Below, piece after piece: positions 47,776-60,449 of a stretch of 64,000 bases of DNA. Origin of the DNA: Cavia porcellus (lineage: Eukaryota > Chordata > Mammalia > Rodentia > Caviidae); assembly GCF_034190915.1 (NCBI RefSeq), contig NW_026947484.1:71875482-71939481 (forward strand), in the 5' to 3' direction. Positions within the stretch are counted from its first letter, which is position 1; each line of letters opens with the position of its first letter. A program made the position numbers and the translations under genes. The notes under the pieces are model-generated. The model was not told where the DNA came from. It saw only the letters and a list, made by a program, of their open reading frames with translations, and did no database searches.

Positions 47776-50639
47776 AAATGTACACAGTTATAAAAATCCT
47801 CCTTTTTCAAACCACCTGTGGTTTTGAATCCTTTTATCACTGAGAAGCAATCTCAATGCATCATTTGCTTTTCCAGGGAGTTGGAAAATACCTTTATGCT
47901 GTCTCCCAAGATTTTTATACTGATTTCTTTGTCTTTAATCACAGGTCTGCAGCTCCATTTACACACTGGAGTTATTTAGTTATTTTATGGGTGAATGTGA
48001 AAGTCGTTAATAAATCAAATAAATGCCTCCGTGAGTCTTAAGCCACATGGGTCACTAGAAATGCGGCTACTAAGGAAACCTGGGAAAAGGAAAGGGGTTG
48101 AGAGGGGGATAGAAAAAAATTCTCTAAAACCCGAAAGTCAGAGAGAACAAGGGTGGGAGAGGGAGAGACGAAAGAATTATTTCTAGGATAATATAAAGCA
48201 GCACGTGCTCCATTCTTAGAAAAGAAGAAACCAAGGCAAATTTCTCACTACAAAATAAAATTTCAAAAATGAAATTTATAGATATTGGCTCCAACCAAGG
48301 GCCATCCCTTTGCTTACAGTCTGACTTGCCATGACTTTATTGACCACTAAATCCTCAGTCACTCGTAGCTCCCTAGATGACCAACAGAAGTACTCCATAA
48401 ATAGTCTTTAAATGAATGAATAAAACGACTGAAATCATCATTCTGGAAATAAATGTAACACTGAAAAAAAGCCTTTCCAAATAAATACACACGCCATAAG
48501 TATCTTTGCATGGTACATAACACATATTCTTGTTTTATTATTGTGGTTCAGTTCTATCTTTTCATTATGGTAAGTTTTGACAATATCATCCCACTTGGTA
48601 AATTAATGTCTCTCATCCTAGACTACTACCATACCTAGTCCATGTTTGGAGAGAGATAATTTTTAATGTTGAATTTTATAACCATAGACAGAGTTACAAA
48701 GTAGTAATATAAAGTGAAAAATGATCACTTTAAAACTCTCACACTTAACTGCTTTTCTGCTCCAAAAATTTCTGAAAGAAGACCAACTTGTTTTGAGGAA
48801 AAAGAGAAAACCACCTCTTTGGGTGTTTGTTAGGATGTTATGCCCTATAGGTCAGTCCTATTTACCTTCCCACAGCGTAGGATAAGGCAGAAAATTCATT
48901 TTTAGAGATAATAAACATTGTCATCTCCAATGAAAATATCGCAGAGAAAAAAAAAATATTAGACTGGGTCCTCCCAAGGCTCTGGTTGCTTTTGTCTGCT
49001 GAGATAAGAGAGATTCTTTCAAAGAGAAAACTTTCAAGGGTGATGAGGTGAAAGGGAGGGAGAGGAATAATTTTAACGCTGGGATCCCTCGCGAGGCTGT
49101 GAAGACCTTTATTTAGGCAGAGTATCAGGGAGGCCAGGGGTGTCTGAGTAAGCAGAAGCAAAAGAAGTGAAAAGTTGACCAAGAACAATCCAGACAGGCA
49201 GAAGAAAATACATTTTCACTGCTTTAGAGACGGTAGAAGAGGCTGGCTATGTCTCACAATCTTGGAATATGTAAAGTTTTCTAAAACAAAGACAGTTTTG
49301 ATAGGTTTACCTTTCTTTCTGTTTTTGTTTATATTTTCACAAAATTTGGGGACATAAGAATTGTACCAAGGCCGTATAACTTCAACAAAAGTTGCCAATA
49401 GACAGGAACAGATTTAGAATATCATTTAAGAAATGAAAGCAACCACTCAGAACAGGCTAGGGAAAGGTTTTTGTTATCATCAACATAGATGAATCCTCAC
49501 CAGAAATAGGAAAAGCAAAGCTTGAGTTAGAAGATAATCATCAAAACTCAGTTCTCTGAGCCTTAATTTCTCAGTCGATTCAGAAGGAATACTATCTGCT
49601 CAATCCACTGAGAGAAACAAATTTTTCTGTGTAATGAGAAGCATGTAATTTAGTTTATCTGAGCTTTACATGTGAAATTGTGTAATAGCTACTTTGTAAT
49701 GTGTGAAGGCTAAAGGTAGTGACAATATATAATAGATGCCTTGTAACTTAATTATTATTATTGTTTGAAATGTAAATTATGGTCATTATGATAGATTTAA
49801 AGATATAGATAATATATTGGCAGTTTGCATACTGAGGCAAATTTATATTCATGTCTTGAGGTATGTCTATAATACACATAGGTTTATGATATGCAAAGTA
49901 TTATGTAGATAAAACTTTTAATACCATCTAGAAATTATATATGACATATACTTTAAATATTAAAGGACATTATTAACCTAATCCTTTTGCATTATTATTT
50001 CTAGGCTCATTAACAGAAAACAAATGCTAATTCTAGGGATCCTTAACATAGGCGAGTCTTAAAAAAGTTTATTAAGATAAGAAAGGCATCAAGGAGTTTC
50101 TTCAGTCATGTATTCCTTGAGTTAGTAGCTGTTTCCAAAAGTTCAGCTGCAAATTATATCAGTGCAATATATCAGTAAATTCCAGAGAGTTTAGTATATA
50201 GAATTGCTTTTAATGCTAACAGCTAGGTTTTGGAAGCAAATCGAATTTCCTTTGAGATACTAAACTTCAAATGGATAAGGCCAACATACGAAGGAGCTAA
50301 AGTCTTCCCTGTTTTGTAAAATTTATAATGTGATACTACACCAATTTGACTTTAATAATTGTGTAACTGTATTTACTCTAAAGATTTTTAATGCAGTCAG
50401 GATTATATGCTGTCCTGGAAAAAAAGAAAAGAAAAATAAATAAAGGAAGGAGCTTGAAACTAACATGACCAATCTTCCTTTTTTTTTTTGAAGACTAGAG
50501 ATTCCCAACACACAAGAACTTTAGTGGTAAAACCGGAAAAGTTCTGGGTTAACAAAGATAATCCTTCTAAAAACCTTGGAGTATTTCTTAGGCTTGTATC
50601 TCATTTTACTTTTCAATTTACCTAAAATAGATATTTTAG

Positions 50640-50760
50640 AGATATTTGCCTCCATTTTGTGAACTGAGGATGCTGAGGTTAACAATGTGGACAAGATGAC
50701 TAAGTCCTGAAGATCCTAGTTGATTTTAGAATTTGGGTTTCCTTCTATTCAAGTAATGTG
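50640..50760 (+). repeat. Possible MIR SINE fossil
   Basis: 'cctccattttgtgaactgag' and 'gatgctgaggttaacaatgt' resemble the MIR core. Weak. Confidence 0.4.
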
Positions 50761-51249
50761 GCTTATAAATTCACTCATATTTATTCCAACAATATAGCTG
50801 ATGGGGTCAAAGGCAGAGATGGGAAGCGATGGTAAATCATTTATATCTCATTGATTCTTCTACCAAGTATTGTTCCCAGAGCTGGGAGTAGTGGCAGGAG
50901 TCATATATTGTTTTGAATTGTCCTGTTATATAGGTGATTGAGTTTAAATCACTTGTCAATGACATGTAAACCAAGTACCAGGTCAGGCTAATGGGCCAAG
51001 ATGTAGAGTTGGTGCCTTGTAACTATGTTAAATGGGATTTTTGTGCAAATCTGTGAAAGTCAACAAGTCCTTCTGGAGTGGCTTTTCACAGTATGATCAG
51101 CACTAGAAAAATGTGGCTTCTCAATATCTGACATATGAGGAGCATAATGTGTGCCACATTTCAAAGACATTGCCCAAAAACTCCATAATAATTTATATTA
51201 ATTATTGAAATAGTACTTTGATACATTAAGTTACATTATGTTGCTAAAA

Positions 51250-51730
51250 TTTATCTTATTGTTTTTAAATTTTTTACTATACATTGACAGTACACGATGA
51301 CATTTGCTGTGGAGTTGGTACAAGTACATAGGACATCTTACCTCCTTTTTCATTCCCTTTCCTTCCTTACTCCCATCTCTCCATCTCTTTGCCATTTGAA
51401 ACAGATATGTCTTTTTTTTTTTTCTGTGTTCTATCTTTTATGTTGCTGTTTTTTACACTTTGGGTTTCTCGTATAAGAGAAACTGGGATATCTAAGCATA
51501 AGTACATGATTTATTTCACTTAACATTACAACCTCAAAGTGCATCCATGTTCCCACAAGTGACTCTAGTTTATACTTCTTTATGACACAGTAGTGGTCCA
51601 TTGTGTATAAATACCACATTTTCTTTATCTATTCATCTAATGATGGACATATAGGTCACTTCCATGATCTTTTAATCATGTACTTGTTTTGCCTTCTATA
51701 ATGCTGCTTTGGCTACTGTAAATTCATGAT
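51250..51730 (-). repeat. L1 LINE 3' end, degraded
   Basis: The reverse complement carries the L1 ORF2 3' order, for example the complement of 'tagtggtccattgtgtataa' and 'tcatctaatgatggacatat'. Frames are broken. Same strand as TMC1. Confidence 0.8.
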
Positions 51731-51810
51731 CCAGAAAATTACTGTATTCAAGCCAAATCTTTAATGTACAGCACAACTACATAATCATTTATGACTTCCC
51801 TCCTTCCACT

Positions 51811-51898
51811 TTTTTTTTTTTTTTTTTTTTGGTGGTGCTGAGATAAATTTTCATGTAAGGGAAGGACTCTACCACTGAGGTACATCCCCACTCCAGTC
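51811..51898 (-). repeat. ID/dID-type SINE fragment
   Basis: A 22-base T run followed by GGTGGTGCTGAGATAAATTT and CTACCACTGAGGTACATCCC is the reverse complement of a tRNA-derived ID-type sequence with an A tail. Confidence 0.7.
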
Positions 51899-51989
51899 CT
51901 CTTTAGGAGAACTATCTTGTGATCTCAATTTCTACCATATTGACCCTGCTTGGTTATCTAAAAAGAATAATGGCTATTTTGTAGGCCTA

Positions 51990-52180
51990 ATAAAATGGTA
52001 AACATTTTTAAACACTTTCAAGATGCCATCATCTTTAAGCACTTTGTGTGTCTGAACTCTTTAATCTTCAAACCTATTATACCTCTATCAGAAATGAGAA
52101 ACAGGAGCAACTTACTGGTGTTCACACAAACTAACATAAAAGTACAGATGAGACTTAAACCAAAACAGAATGGTCCAAGA
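51990..52180 (+). repeat. MIR SINE fossil
   Basis: 'aagcactttgtgtgtctgaa' and 'agaaatgagaaacaggagca' with a following 'actggtgttcac' fit the MIR layout. Confidence 0.5.
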
Positions 52181-52186
52181 CCTCAC

Positions 52187-52317
52187 TAAGGCATGTGGGC
52201 TCTGCAGTCACTAAAAGAGGCTGAGAGGCTAGGATATATCTTAATGATAGAATGTCTCCCAGCATGCTTGAGCTTCAACCCCAGCTATCACAAAAAAAAA
52301 AAAAAAAAAAAAAAAAG
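52187..52317 (+). repeat. B1-dID-like composite SINE
   Basis: A short 7SL-like part (GGCTGAGAGGCTAGGATATA) passes into an ID-like part (AGCATGCTTGAGCTTCAACC), then CCAGCTATCAC and about 26 A. Such B1/ID fusions are known in non-murid rodents. Confidence 0.6.
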
Positions 52318-52610
52318 GTTAAGTATGGTAACTAGATGGAAATCGTTTCTTGGCCTTTTGACTGAGATCAAGTGTAGTAACTAGACAGACAAAGACATTC
52401 TTCCTCAAGGGTCATGAAAACTAAATGTACAACACAGAAATGACACACATGAAGGCTCATTCATAGAAATGATATCTTTGACTGTTTTAGTTCAATTACA
52501 CAAGATATTCAAAAGGTCAGAAACTATCTTAGATTTTTAGAATGGGATGATGCTTTATTGGATAAATAGATTTCCAGTATTCAGGGTCACTAATTATATT
52601 TGGACAAGTT

Positions 52611-52626
52611 AAAAAAACATGTTGGG
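52611..52626 (+). repeat. Left target-site duplication of the half-LINE
   Basis: AAAAAAACATGTTGGG, preceded by TT so that the nick site resembles the L1 endonuclease TT/AAAA preference. It is repeated at 55769-55784. Confidence 0.9.
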
Positions 52627-53353
52627 GACTTCCGGGAGAACATGGCGGACAGATAACAGCAACTACCGGAGGCTCTCTGAAAGGCTCGGCTCAGAAGTCA
52701 GGAATGATGCGGACTAAGGAGACATGAGCCGGTAGAGATATGCTCTGCTGACTCAGGAACGAACTGGGCTGAGAGAAACCAACTTGGAATGCAGTCCTGG
52801 CGCTAAAATAGGAACAGAAAAGACTCGGTGTGGAGCTGGACCCCGCGCCATTGGAAACTGCGATTTGGGTTTCCCGCCACTCGGCGGCTGGCTGCCTCCC
52901 AGCGGCTCGGCAAGGAGAGACGCACAGAAGCTCTGGGAACGGGAGTCTGCGAACAGAGTCGAAAACAGGACAGACAAGGAGGCGTACACTGACTTGTGGA
53001 GAGGTGAGTGAGAGAAACTGACACTCTACCACAGTTTGACTCCAGCGGAGGACTTTCTGGGCTCAGGCAGTCCTGTAAGAGCAGGGTGCGGTGGCGACTC
53101 CAGCCACACATTCCCCTCTCAGATGGGATTGGAGAAAAGTGCCTGGCCTGCGTGACGCTGCGGGCGGACTTGGTAGGCTGGCCTAACACAGATCCCAGAG
53201 CCTGACTCCCGCGTAGGCTGCCTAGTCCGTAACTCCCTGGTGCGCAGCGGTGGGCGGGAACACCTAGCCAGCGCAATTTGATCAGGCTGTGGCTGACAGG
53301 CAGGGAAGCTGGGCCTCCTATACAAGCTTGCATATATATAAGGAACAGAGAAT

Positions 53354-54406
53354 ATGGGGAAGGGAAGCAACAAGAAAGGCTCCTCGGCCCCCAATTCTGA
53401 GAAACAGGCAATAGTGGACACCGCACCAATAGACATTAAGCGCCATATAGAGAGCCTCAAAGACCAATTCAGGAATGAAGTTATCAACGACCTGAAGCTA
53501 GAAGTATGCAGAATAGTTAGAGAAATGCTAAGCACCACCCAGGAAAAAACAGATGGTGGAATGGAAGAACAGAAAAAGAGGGGAGAATTGTTTGATGGAG
53601 AAAACAGAGAAAGCATAGAGTACATGAAGCAGGTTCAAAGGTACTATCAAGAAATTAAGAAGTCTATCCAAGACTGACATAACAGCTTGAAAGAAACTAA
53701 GGACAGACTATCTGAACTGGAGGGCAGACTTGTAATATGGGAGAATGAAATGAAAAACTTCTTAAAAATAACAAAGAAACAAACAGCAATAATACAAACA
53801 CAAGAAGATGATAAGAGGAGCCATAACTTAAGGATTAAGAACATAAAAGAAGAAACAGGGACACAAACAAGTGAACTATAAAAGCTACTCACAGAAATAA
53901 TCCAGGAGAATTTTCCTAATTTAGCAAAAGGTAAAGATACTCAGATGTATGAGGCATACAGGACCCCAGCTACCTACAACCCTAACAGAGAAACACCCAG
54001 GCATATAATAATAAAAATTCCAGAAATTCAATACAAGAACAGAATATTAAAAGCTGTAAGAGACAAGAAACAGACCACTTACAAGGGAACACCCATCAGA
54101 ATTACAGCAGACTTCTCTGCACAAACCATCAAATCACGAAGAGCATGGGGAGAAATAATTCAAGCTTTGAAAGATAATAATCTCCAGCCAAGATTGAGAT
54201 ATCCTGCACAACTGTCCCTGGAAATTGATGGAAAAACAAGGTGCTTCCAGGATAAAGAGGAACTGGGGGAATTTGCAACCACCAATTCAACCCTACAGAA
54301 AGTATTGTAGGATATTCTAAAAAAAGAAAAATACAAAGAACCCAGAAATAGTGGCAGGGAGGCCACAACGAATGGAGCAGAGAACAAAATGAAGAAGACA
54401 AACTGA
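53354..54406 (+). pseudogene. ORF1: L1-type ORF1 protein (RNA chaperone) with three in-frame stops
   Basis: One reading frame carries the whole ORF1 architecture: a charged N-terminus (MGKGSNKKGSSAPNSEK), a long coiled-coil-type region (about residues 30-175), a diverged RRM-like segment (HNLRIKNIKEE) and a C-terminal domain (ETPRHIIIKIPEI ... YKGTPIRITADFSAQTIKSR ... LRYPAQLSL). Stops interrupt it at 53675-53677 (TGA), 53879-53881 (TAA) and 54308-54310 (TAG); the frame finally closes at 54404-54406. There are no frameshifts. L1 ORF1p is a trimeric nucleic-acid chaperone of the retrotransposition particle. As read, this copy yields only fragments. Confidence 0.85.
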
Positions 54407-54489
54407 CAGCTACTGACAGAAAAAGAGCTCAACAGAAATGAGACAGAGAAGATTGGATGATAGGAACAGCTATTTTGGAGAAAATGACA

Positions 54490-55385
54490 TCTTAATAGGT
54501 AATACTGATTTAGTATCATCTTGTTTTGAAGTCTCATCTAGCTTTTGTTCTTCTGTCTCCAATGGTCTAAACAGGTTGTATCTTATTGGATTTTATTATG
54601 TACGATAGTATAAGCAAAAACCTTTTAAAGACAAGGAGATTATACAGAAACCATTGTTCATTTTCTGTTAGTCGATTCTAAATACTCCATAATGTTGTCA
54701 TTCTCTTAAATGGTTTTACATTGTTTTGATATACTTAATGCTACAGTATACGAAGTTGTACTCAAGGACTTCAAGGAAAGAGTCAATATGGTAACTACTT
54801 TTGGGTCGGAATTATCTGGTGGTGAAACACTATTCTGCTTAAATGGTTATGTTTTGATCTGCACTGTTTCACTGTTATGCCCTCTTTTTTCTCAATCTCC
54901 ACTCCATTATTTACTTTTTTATTTTTATCCGTTTAATTAAAGGGAAAAAATAGCAGGATATAATATAGTAACCCACTTTGACTTTCTATTATCTCGATTT
55001 GAAGCCCTGTATTACTCTCACCATCTTGTTTTTGACTGATGTTCCCCTATTCTGTTTTGCTGGATAGTATCAGGTTCGAAAGTTTAGGCATCAGCTGTGA
55101 AGATAATGAGATTCATTATAACGCCCATTCTCGTTGACTTTTATCTACTTTTAAAGACCTACAATGTCTCCAATGTTTTGGTTTTGTCGGTTTTGTTCTT
55201 TACTGTTTTGTTCAATTGTATTATAACTAATGATATAGGCAATTCTATTAGAGATAGCGGGAGGCATTATGGTAACCATTGTTGATCACCTTGTATTATT
55301 TTTTATATTATCTATTATGTCCACCCTTTTGACTTGACCGATTCTGTTCTGTTATGTCTCATTTGGTTTTACTCTCTTCCAAAAA
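54490..55385 (+). repeat. ~150-bp monomer array forming the half-LINE 3' region
   Basis: Six degenerate units, each containing an ATGGTAACCATT-like block, a 'gaagtcctgtatt'-like block, a 'tgttttgactgattttattc' T-rich block and a 'gatagtataggcaattct' block. Intervals between anchors are about 148, 146, 177, 150 and 154 bases. Related arrays occur at 25429-26010 and 41580-41940. Confidence 0.75.
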
Positions 55386-55852
55386 AGCAATAAGAACCGT
55401 GGGAGCAATGAAAGCCAAAATGTGTAATAGTCATTGTACAAAAGAGAGGAAAAGAAAGTGCTCTAAACTATATAACTGCATGTATATTTAAGTGTACAAG
55501 ATAGAAAATATCACAGAGTTTTATTGGATCATTGAACAGAACTGTTTGCAGTATCATTGTTGGAATGTCCACTCTACAAGCTTTAATTTTGTGACTTGAA
55601 CAATTATTTCTAAGATGGCAATATGTAATCCATTAACTAGTGATTTCCTACTGTTCATTTTTTTCTTCTGTAAATCTGTATAACTTGTACCCTTTCACTG
55701 TTTTTTTTTTCTTTTCTCCTTAAATAAAAAAAATAAAATAAATAAAATAAAATAAAAAAATTAAAAAAAAAAAAACATGTTGGGTATGGAGTCTCCAATA
55801 AAGCATTTTTCAAGTCCTGAAGGAACTTTAAAGATTAAATATGACTGTTTTT

Positions 55853-55950
55853 GGTTGGGGATTTAGCTCAGCGGCATAAGCACCTGCCTTGCAAGCAGGC
55901 AGTCATGAGTTCGATCCCTGGTACCAATAAAAAAAAATGTCTAAAAAAAA
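55853..55950 (+). repeat. ID-like SINE with target-site duplication
   Basis: GGTTGGGGATTTAGCTCAGC to GATCCCTGGTACCA and an A-rich tail, flanked by TATGACTGTTTT on both sides (55841-55852 and 55954-55965). Confidence 0.92.
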
Positions 55951-56867
55951 CCAGTATGACTGTTTTCTGCAGAGCAATGAGGTAGGCATAGAACACAAAG
56001 CATATCACAGACCTCCCCCAGAGAGCTCCTGCTTAGGGTGACTGTGAACATGACCTCTCTTAGACTGTTGAGCAAAAGGCCTTCCCACAGTGAGGCAAAA
56101 GGCCAATTTGCCTTGTGCATTGTCATATAAAAGAATGGAGCTCTTACTTGAGATGCTTCAACTTTCCTGCTAAGGTAGCTCAGAAAATTGATTAAAGGAT
56201 GGATTTTTTTTCACAGCCCTAGATAACTGCTAAATTTCTGCAGTGTCTTTAAGTAAGGAGTTATAAATATATTTCAGGCAAGAGAAAAAAAATGAATTGC
56301 AGTTTTATCAGTTTTTCTAGTGAAATCCATTCCTGTACTCTAATAAATCTTTTTCCAAGAAAAACCATGATTATACTGTTGATCAAGATGGTCTCATTCA
56401 GGGCCATTCGTTTTTTTCTGTCTTACACAGCCAGAATTTTTTTTGGTGAATGATTAGTCTGGTTAAAAAAAAAAAAAAAAATGAACACCGAACAGATTCT
56501 GCCTGTTGAGCTGGTTCTGTATGTCACATGATTCTTCATGCAGAAGAAGGATCATAGATTTCTCCTCTCTTAGCAACATTGATTCATATCTTGAGGCACA
56601 AAAAGTACATTCTTAAAACATCCACAAGGACAAGACAGGCATGCAACCATCACCCTGACCCAGTAGGGAGACCCAGAGGCCTGTGATTATGTTCATAGTG
56701 AGGATGTAATAATCTCACATTAGTGTTGGTATTAAAATGACATTTTATTTCTCATAAACTGTGCATCCTCTAGACAAGCCATAGAACAAAATTATATCTA
56801 ATTCTCAAAACAGTTCTGTTTGAGTCCAGAAATCATCATTTTCTCCCCAACAGAGAAATGAAACTTA

Positions 56868-57011
<144 letters not shown>

Positions 57012-57624
57012 CTAAAATCCAACAACAAAGTCACTTAGCAGATGCTGTGAAGAGCAACTTCAAAGAAAAGACAGACTCTTTAGAGGAATAATAAAAGGAC
57101 ATTAAATTTTAAACTTAGGTCATAGCTCTGATATGATCTCTTTTGTTTTGTTCCATCAAATAAATGTTTCAGTTGCCACACTGATTGGCAACTCTTCGGT
57201 TTCCTTAAAATTCAGTGCCTTTGAAATGTACACAAATTTTAACCAAATACAGGCCTGCTCACCTATGGAGCCTTTAGTGTGAAGCACACATTGATTTAAA
57301 CATCAGAATAAACTTCATGGTATCAATTTTAAGAGCATGCTCAATATGGGTGAGGAAAGTTGTTTTCCAACATGTCCTTCCTGAAAATGCTGGGCAGGTT
57401 AGATTAGTTCTTCTTTAACCACAGTGGAACCACAGCTTCTACTTAGCAAAAATGATAAGCAGGTGAGATGACCCTAGAATCAATCTGTATGATCTATTTG
57501 TCTAGATATAAGAGCATTCGCTCATAACAAATGGATTCATTGTGCACTGTGCCCTCCTTCCTAAAAGTTTTCTTCTAGGATTGGAATATCTCCCAAAGTC
57601 ACCAAATAACCTCTTTTACCCTAC

Positions 57625-57708
57625 AATTTTTTTTTCTACCAGGAGTTGAACTCAGGACCTCACACTTGCCAGGCAGATGTTTCACCAATGAGCTAAATCC
57701 CTGGTCCC
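57625..57708 (-). repeat. ID-like tRNA-derived SINE
   Basis: The reverse complement of a full copy: T run, CTACCAGGAGTTGAACTCAG, then GAGCTAAATCCCTGGTCCC. It is flanked by AAATAACCTC(C)TTTTA on both sides (from 57604 and from 57709). Confidence 0.9.
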
Positions 57709-57899
57709 TAAATAACCTCCTTTTATATGCAGAACATTGACGTTATGATGCTTCCTTTGTGATATTTATTTTTCCTTTTCTCACGTTTGTTGTTTTTCAT
57801 TCTGTGAATTGAAGCATTGTTTCCGTATTACCATATATCTTTTCCCCAGCTCCTCTCTGAGAATCACTTAAAATTACCATGTGTGTCAGCTACCTTTCC

Positions 57900-58170
57900 C
57901 ATTGCTGGTCACAACACTCACCATTTACAATGTAAAGGAGAAAAGATTAAATTTAGTTCAGGGCTTGGAGGAATTCAGTCCATGGTCAGCTGATTCCAAG
58001 CCAGGAACATCATGGCAGAAGGGTTTGCCACAGCAAAACTACTTAGTTTATGGCAGCCAAGAAATAGAGCAGGGAATAGTTCCACAAAGAAATGGACAAA
58101 AAAATAAATACGGTGCCCACTTCTATGACCCATCCAGAAATAGCACATGTCTACTAATCTGCTAGGCATT
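57900..58170. repeat. MaLR-like dispersed repeat fragment
   Basis: 'tcagtccatggtcagctgat', 'gaacatcatggcagaagggt' and 'agtttatggcagccaagaaa' follow the order of a very common dispersed repeat related to the piece at 40436-40805. Confidence 0.5.
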
Positions 58171-58512
58171 TCTTAAGCCAAATGTAGTTGATGTACCAGG
58201 ATTAACAGTCATACTATGCTTCATACAACAAAAGGATAATAACGTCTACTTGGGACATCCTCTTGAGATCCACACAAATCACCCTACAACCACTGAAAAT
58301 CCAATTGGTCACTTTTACCATACTGTATACTAACCTGGGATTGGGACTTGAGGGGAGAGGGCCATGAACAGTAAGATGCTAACTCTTGAAAAATTAAGTA
58401 ATTTGGAAATTTGCCTTAAACAAAGATCATGCCTAGCTCAAAGCAGAGGCCAGTGGAAATCTGAAAAAAAAAAATTGATTTTAAATTTTGTGGTAAATTT
58501 ATTTTATAATAC

Positions 58513-58674
58513 TGTAAGAACTGTTGGGCATGGTGACTCACACCTATAATCCCAGTACTCGGGAGGCTGAGACAGGAGGGTTGTTGTGAGTTCAAGACCA
58601 GTCTGGGCTACAAAATGAGTTCAAGACCAGCTTGATCTGCATAGTGACATCCTGTCTCAAAAAGACCAAAAGAA
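58513..58674 (+). repeat. 7SL-derived B1-like SINE
   Basis: TTGGGCATGGTGACTCACAC, TATAATCCCAGTACTCGGGA and CATCCTGTCTCAAAAAGACC mark a near full-length B1-type copy with an internal duplication (GAGTTCAAGACCAG twice). TAAGAACT lies on both flanks. Confidence 0.9.
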
Positions 58675-58827
58675 ATACCATAAGAACTAAGAGAAAATTT
58701 TGCAGGAGCTGATGGGCCTAATTACAGCCAGTATGAGAGATGCACATTGGATGCAAACACCAAAGTACTGAGATTCTTTGCACCACCTCTCTGTATTATG
58801 TATTTTTGTCACTTTTAAAAAAAAATA

Positions 58828-59015
58828 AACTCACTAGATTTGATGGAAGTTGCCTTTAATCCCAGATACTTGGGATACTGAGACAGGAGGATCCAAATTG
58901 GAGTCAAGACTGGGTTATTTAGAGATTTAGCAAGACCTTGTCTCAAAATAAAAGGAAATTTAGTCCAGTGCAAAGGTCCTTGACTGAATTCACAGTGCCA
59001 CAAAAAAAGAAAAAA
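58828..59015 (+). repeat. B1-dID-like composite SINE
   Basis: A B1-type part (TTTAATCCCAGATACTTGGG ... AAGACCTTGTCTCAAAATAA) is followed by an ID-like part (TTAGTCCAGTGCAAAGGTCC ... CACAGTGCCA) and an A tail, the layout of B1-ID fusions of non-murid rodents. Confidence 0.75.
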
Positions 59016-60449
59016 ATACAATTTATGGTGGGTAATTTTTGTGTCATCTTAAGAGGGCCATAGAGAGTCCCAATTGAAGTGTGTGGGTGTAGGTAACTAG
59101 GTAAATCAGATTGGCCCTCTCGGTGTGGCTGGCCATCACTGAGAGCCTGAATGAAATGAAGGAAGGAACAGAAAAAGGACAAATTTGACCTGGAACATGT
59201 CATCTCATCTCCTGCCCTCAGACTGGGACACATACAAGCAGTTCTCTGGTGCTTAAGCCTCCCAGACTTACTCTGATTTCATTGCTCTTTTGACCTCCTT
59301 GTGTCTATAGATTACAGAGCGTATGTACTAGGACTTCTCAGCTTCAATAATCAGGAATTCATTCCCCAAAATAAGTATCATTTCAAATATAAATAAGTCT
59401 ATTACTTATACCAATGTTTACATAATGGATACAATATGCAAAGCTTTCTATAATAAATCTAAATAAATTAACATATGTAATAAATTTTCATATATAGACA
59501 TAGAACTCATTGGTTATATTTTCTCTAGAAAATCCCACTTCTCAACCCAAAAGAATGCTGTGTTGGAACAACTAGTGAAACCTCAGTTAAGGAGCAGGGG
59601 GGCTAATCTCAAATCCAAAGTCAGAAACCACAAACACATGAATCAGTCATGCGCCCCAGACCCAGAAGTCTATTCTTAAAGAAATAATGCGTTGGCAGGG
59701 TTTCCCAGCTGCCGGTTCCACACCTTGTCCTTGTTTCACATTTATGTAGTGAAGTTTCCTGCTCCCTGTCAACTGGGTTAAATCTCTGCCCTCAACCTCC
59801 ATTCTGGGTTCTCTGTCCCAGTACAACATTAACAAGAACCGCATTAAGCGTAGATTCTTGGCGTCTTGCTTGGTTTAAAGGTAATATTCTGAAATGTTTA
59901 TTCCCCTCCCCCGTGGCTCAACAAATACCATTGTACAAACTCCTCCTTCTTTCCCAGGATCTAATCCTCCCCGCTTCCTTGCCATGCTCCTGACACATAA
60001 GCTGTCACGGCAGCAGTAATAACACCAATCTATGTGTTGGTTGATGATTTAGCCTTCATCCAACACCTTGCTTCTTCTCACAGAATTCCTTCGAGAACCA
60101 TGACACTTCAACTGGCCCTCGACAGCCCTGTGCTAGCCCTCATGAGTAGAAACCAAGCTGATCGCTGAGCATAAGTGAAGAAACGGGATCACTCTTCTCC
60201 TTCCCAGGAGTACCCTACGTACTGTTCCTGCAAGAAAACATCTGTCCTGGTAGCAAGGTTGGCTGTGAAGACCATAAAGAAATGTCTCATTGTTTAATGT
60301 GTCTCACTCTTTAACAATTATGGGGACATGTTGACCTCCACCTGTCTTACTCTTTGTTTCATTTCTGGTTGGCTTAAACCTGGTTGGACAACAGAGACAG
60401 CATCATTTACCATGATCTTGCCCCTCCCAACACACACAAAGATGCAGCC

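Larger units (their letters stand above)
52627..55768 (+). mobile_element. HAL1-like half-LINE (L1 ORF1, no ORF2), full length
   Basis: A 3.1 kb element between perfect 16-base duplications. It starts GACTTCCGGGAGAACATGGC, has a GC-rich 5'UTR of about 730 bases, an L1-type ORF1 (53354-54406), and then no reverse transcriptase or endonuclease. ORF1 is followed directly by a T-rich 3' region of about six degenerate ~150-base monomers (anchors 54494, 54642, 54788, 54965, about 55115, 55269) and an A-rich tail (55721-55768). Half-L1 (HAL1) elements with ORF1 only are established in mammals; they need L1 enzymes in trans. A full-length copy with an intact duplication suggests a recent insertion. 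It lies antisense within a TMC1 intron. Confidence 0.88.

Noticed and set aside
52803..53429. 208-codon minus-strand open frame
   Set aside because: It is antisense to the GC-rich 5'UTR and ORF1 start of the half-LINE; CpG-rich sequence lacks stops by chance and no domain is visible.
54407..55768. Search for L1 ORF2 (endonuclease/RT) after ORF1
   Set aside because: No frame resembles ORF2 and the right target duplication closes the element at 55769; ORF2 is absent rather than decayed.
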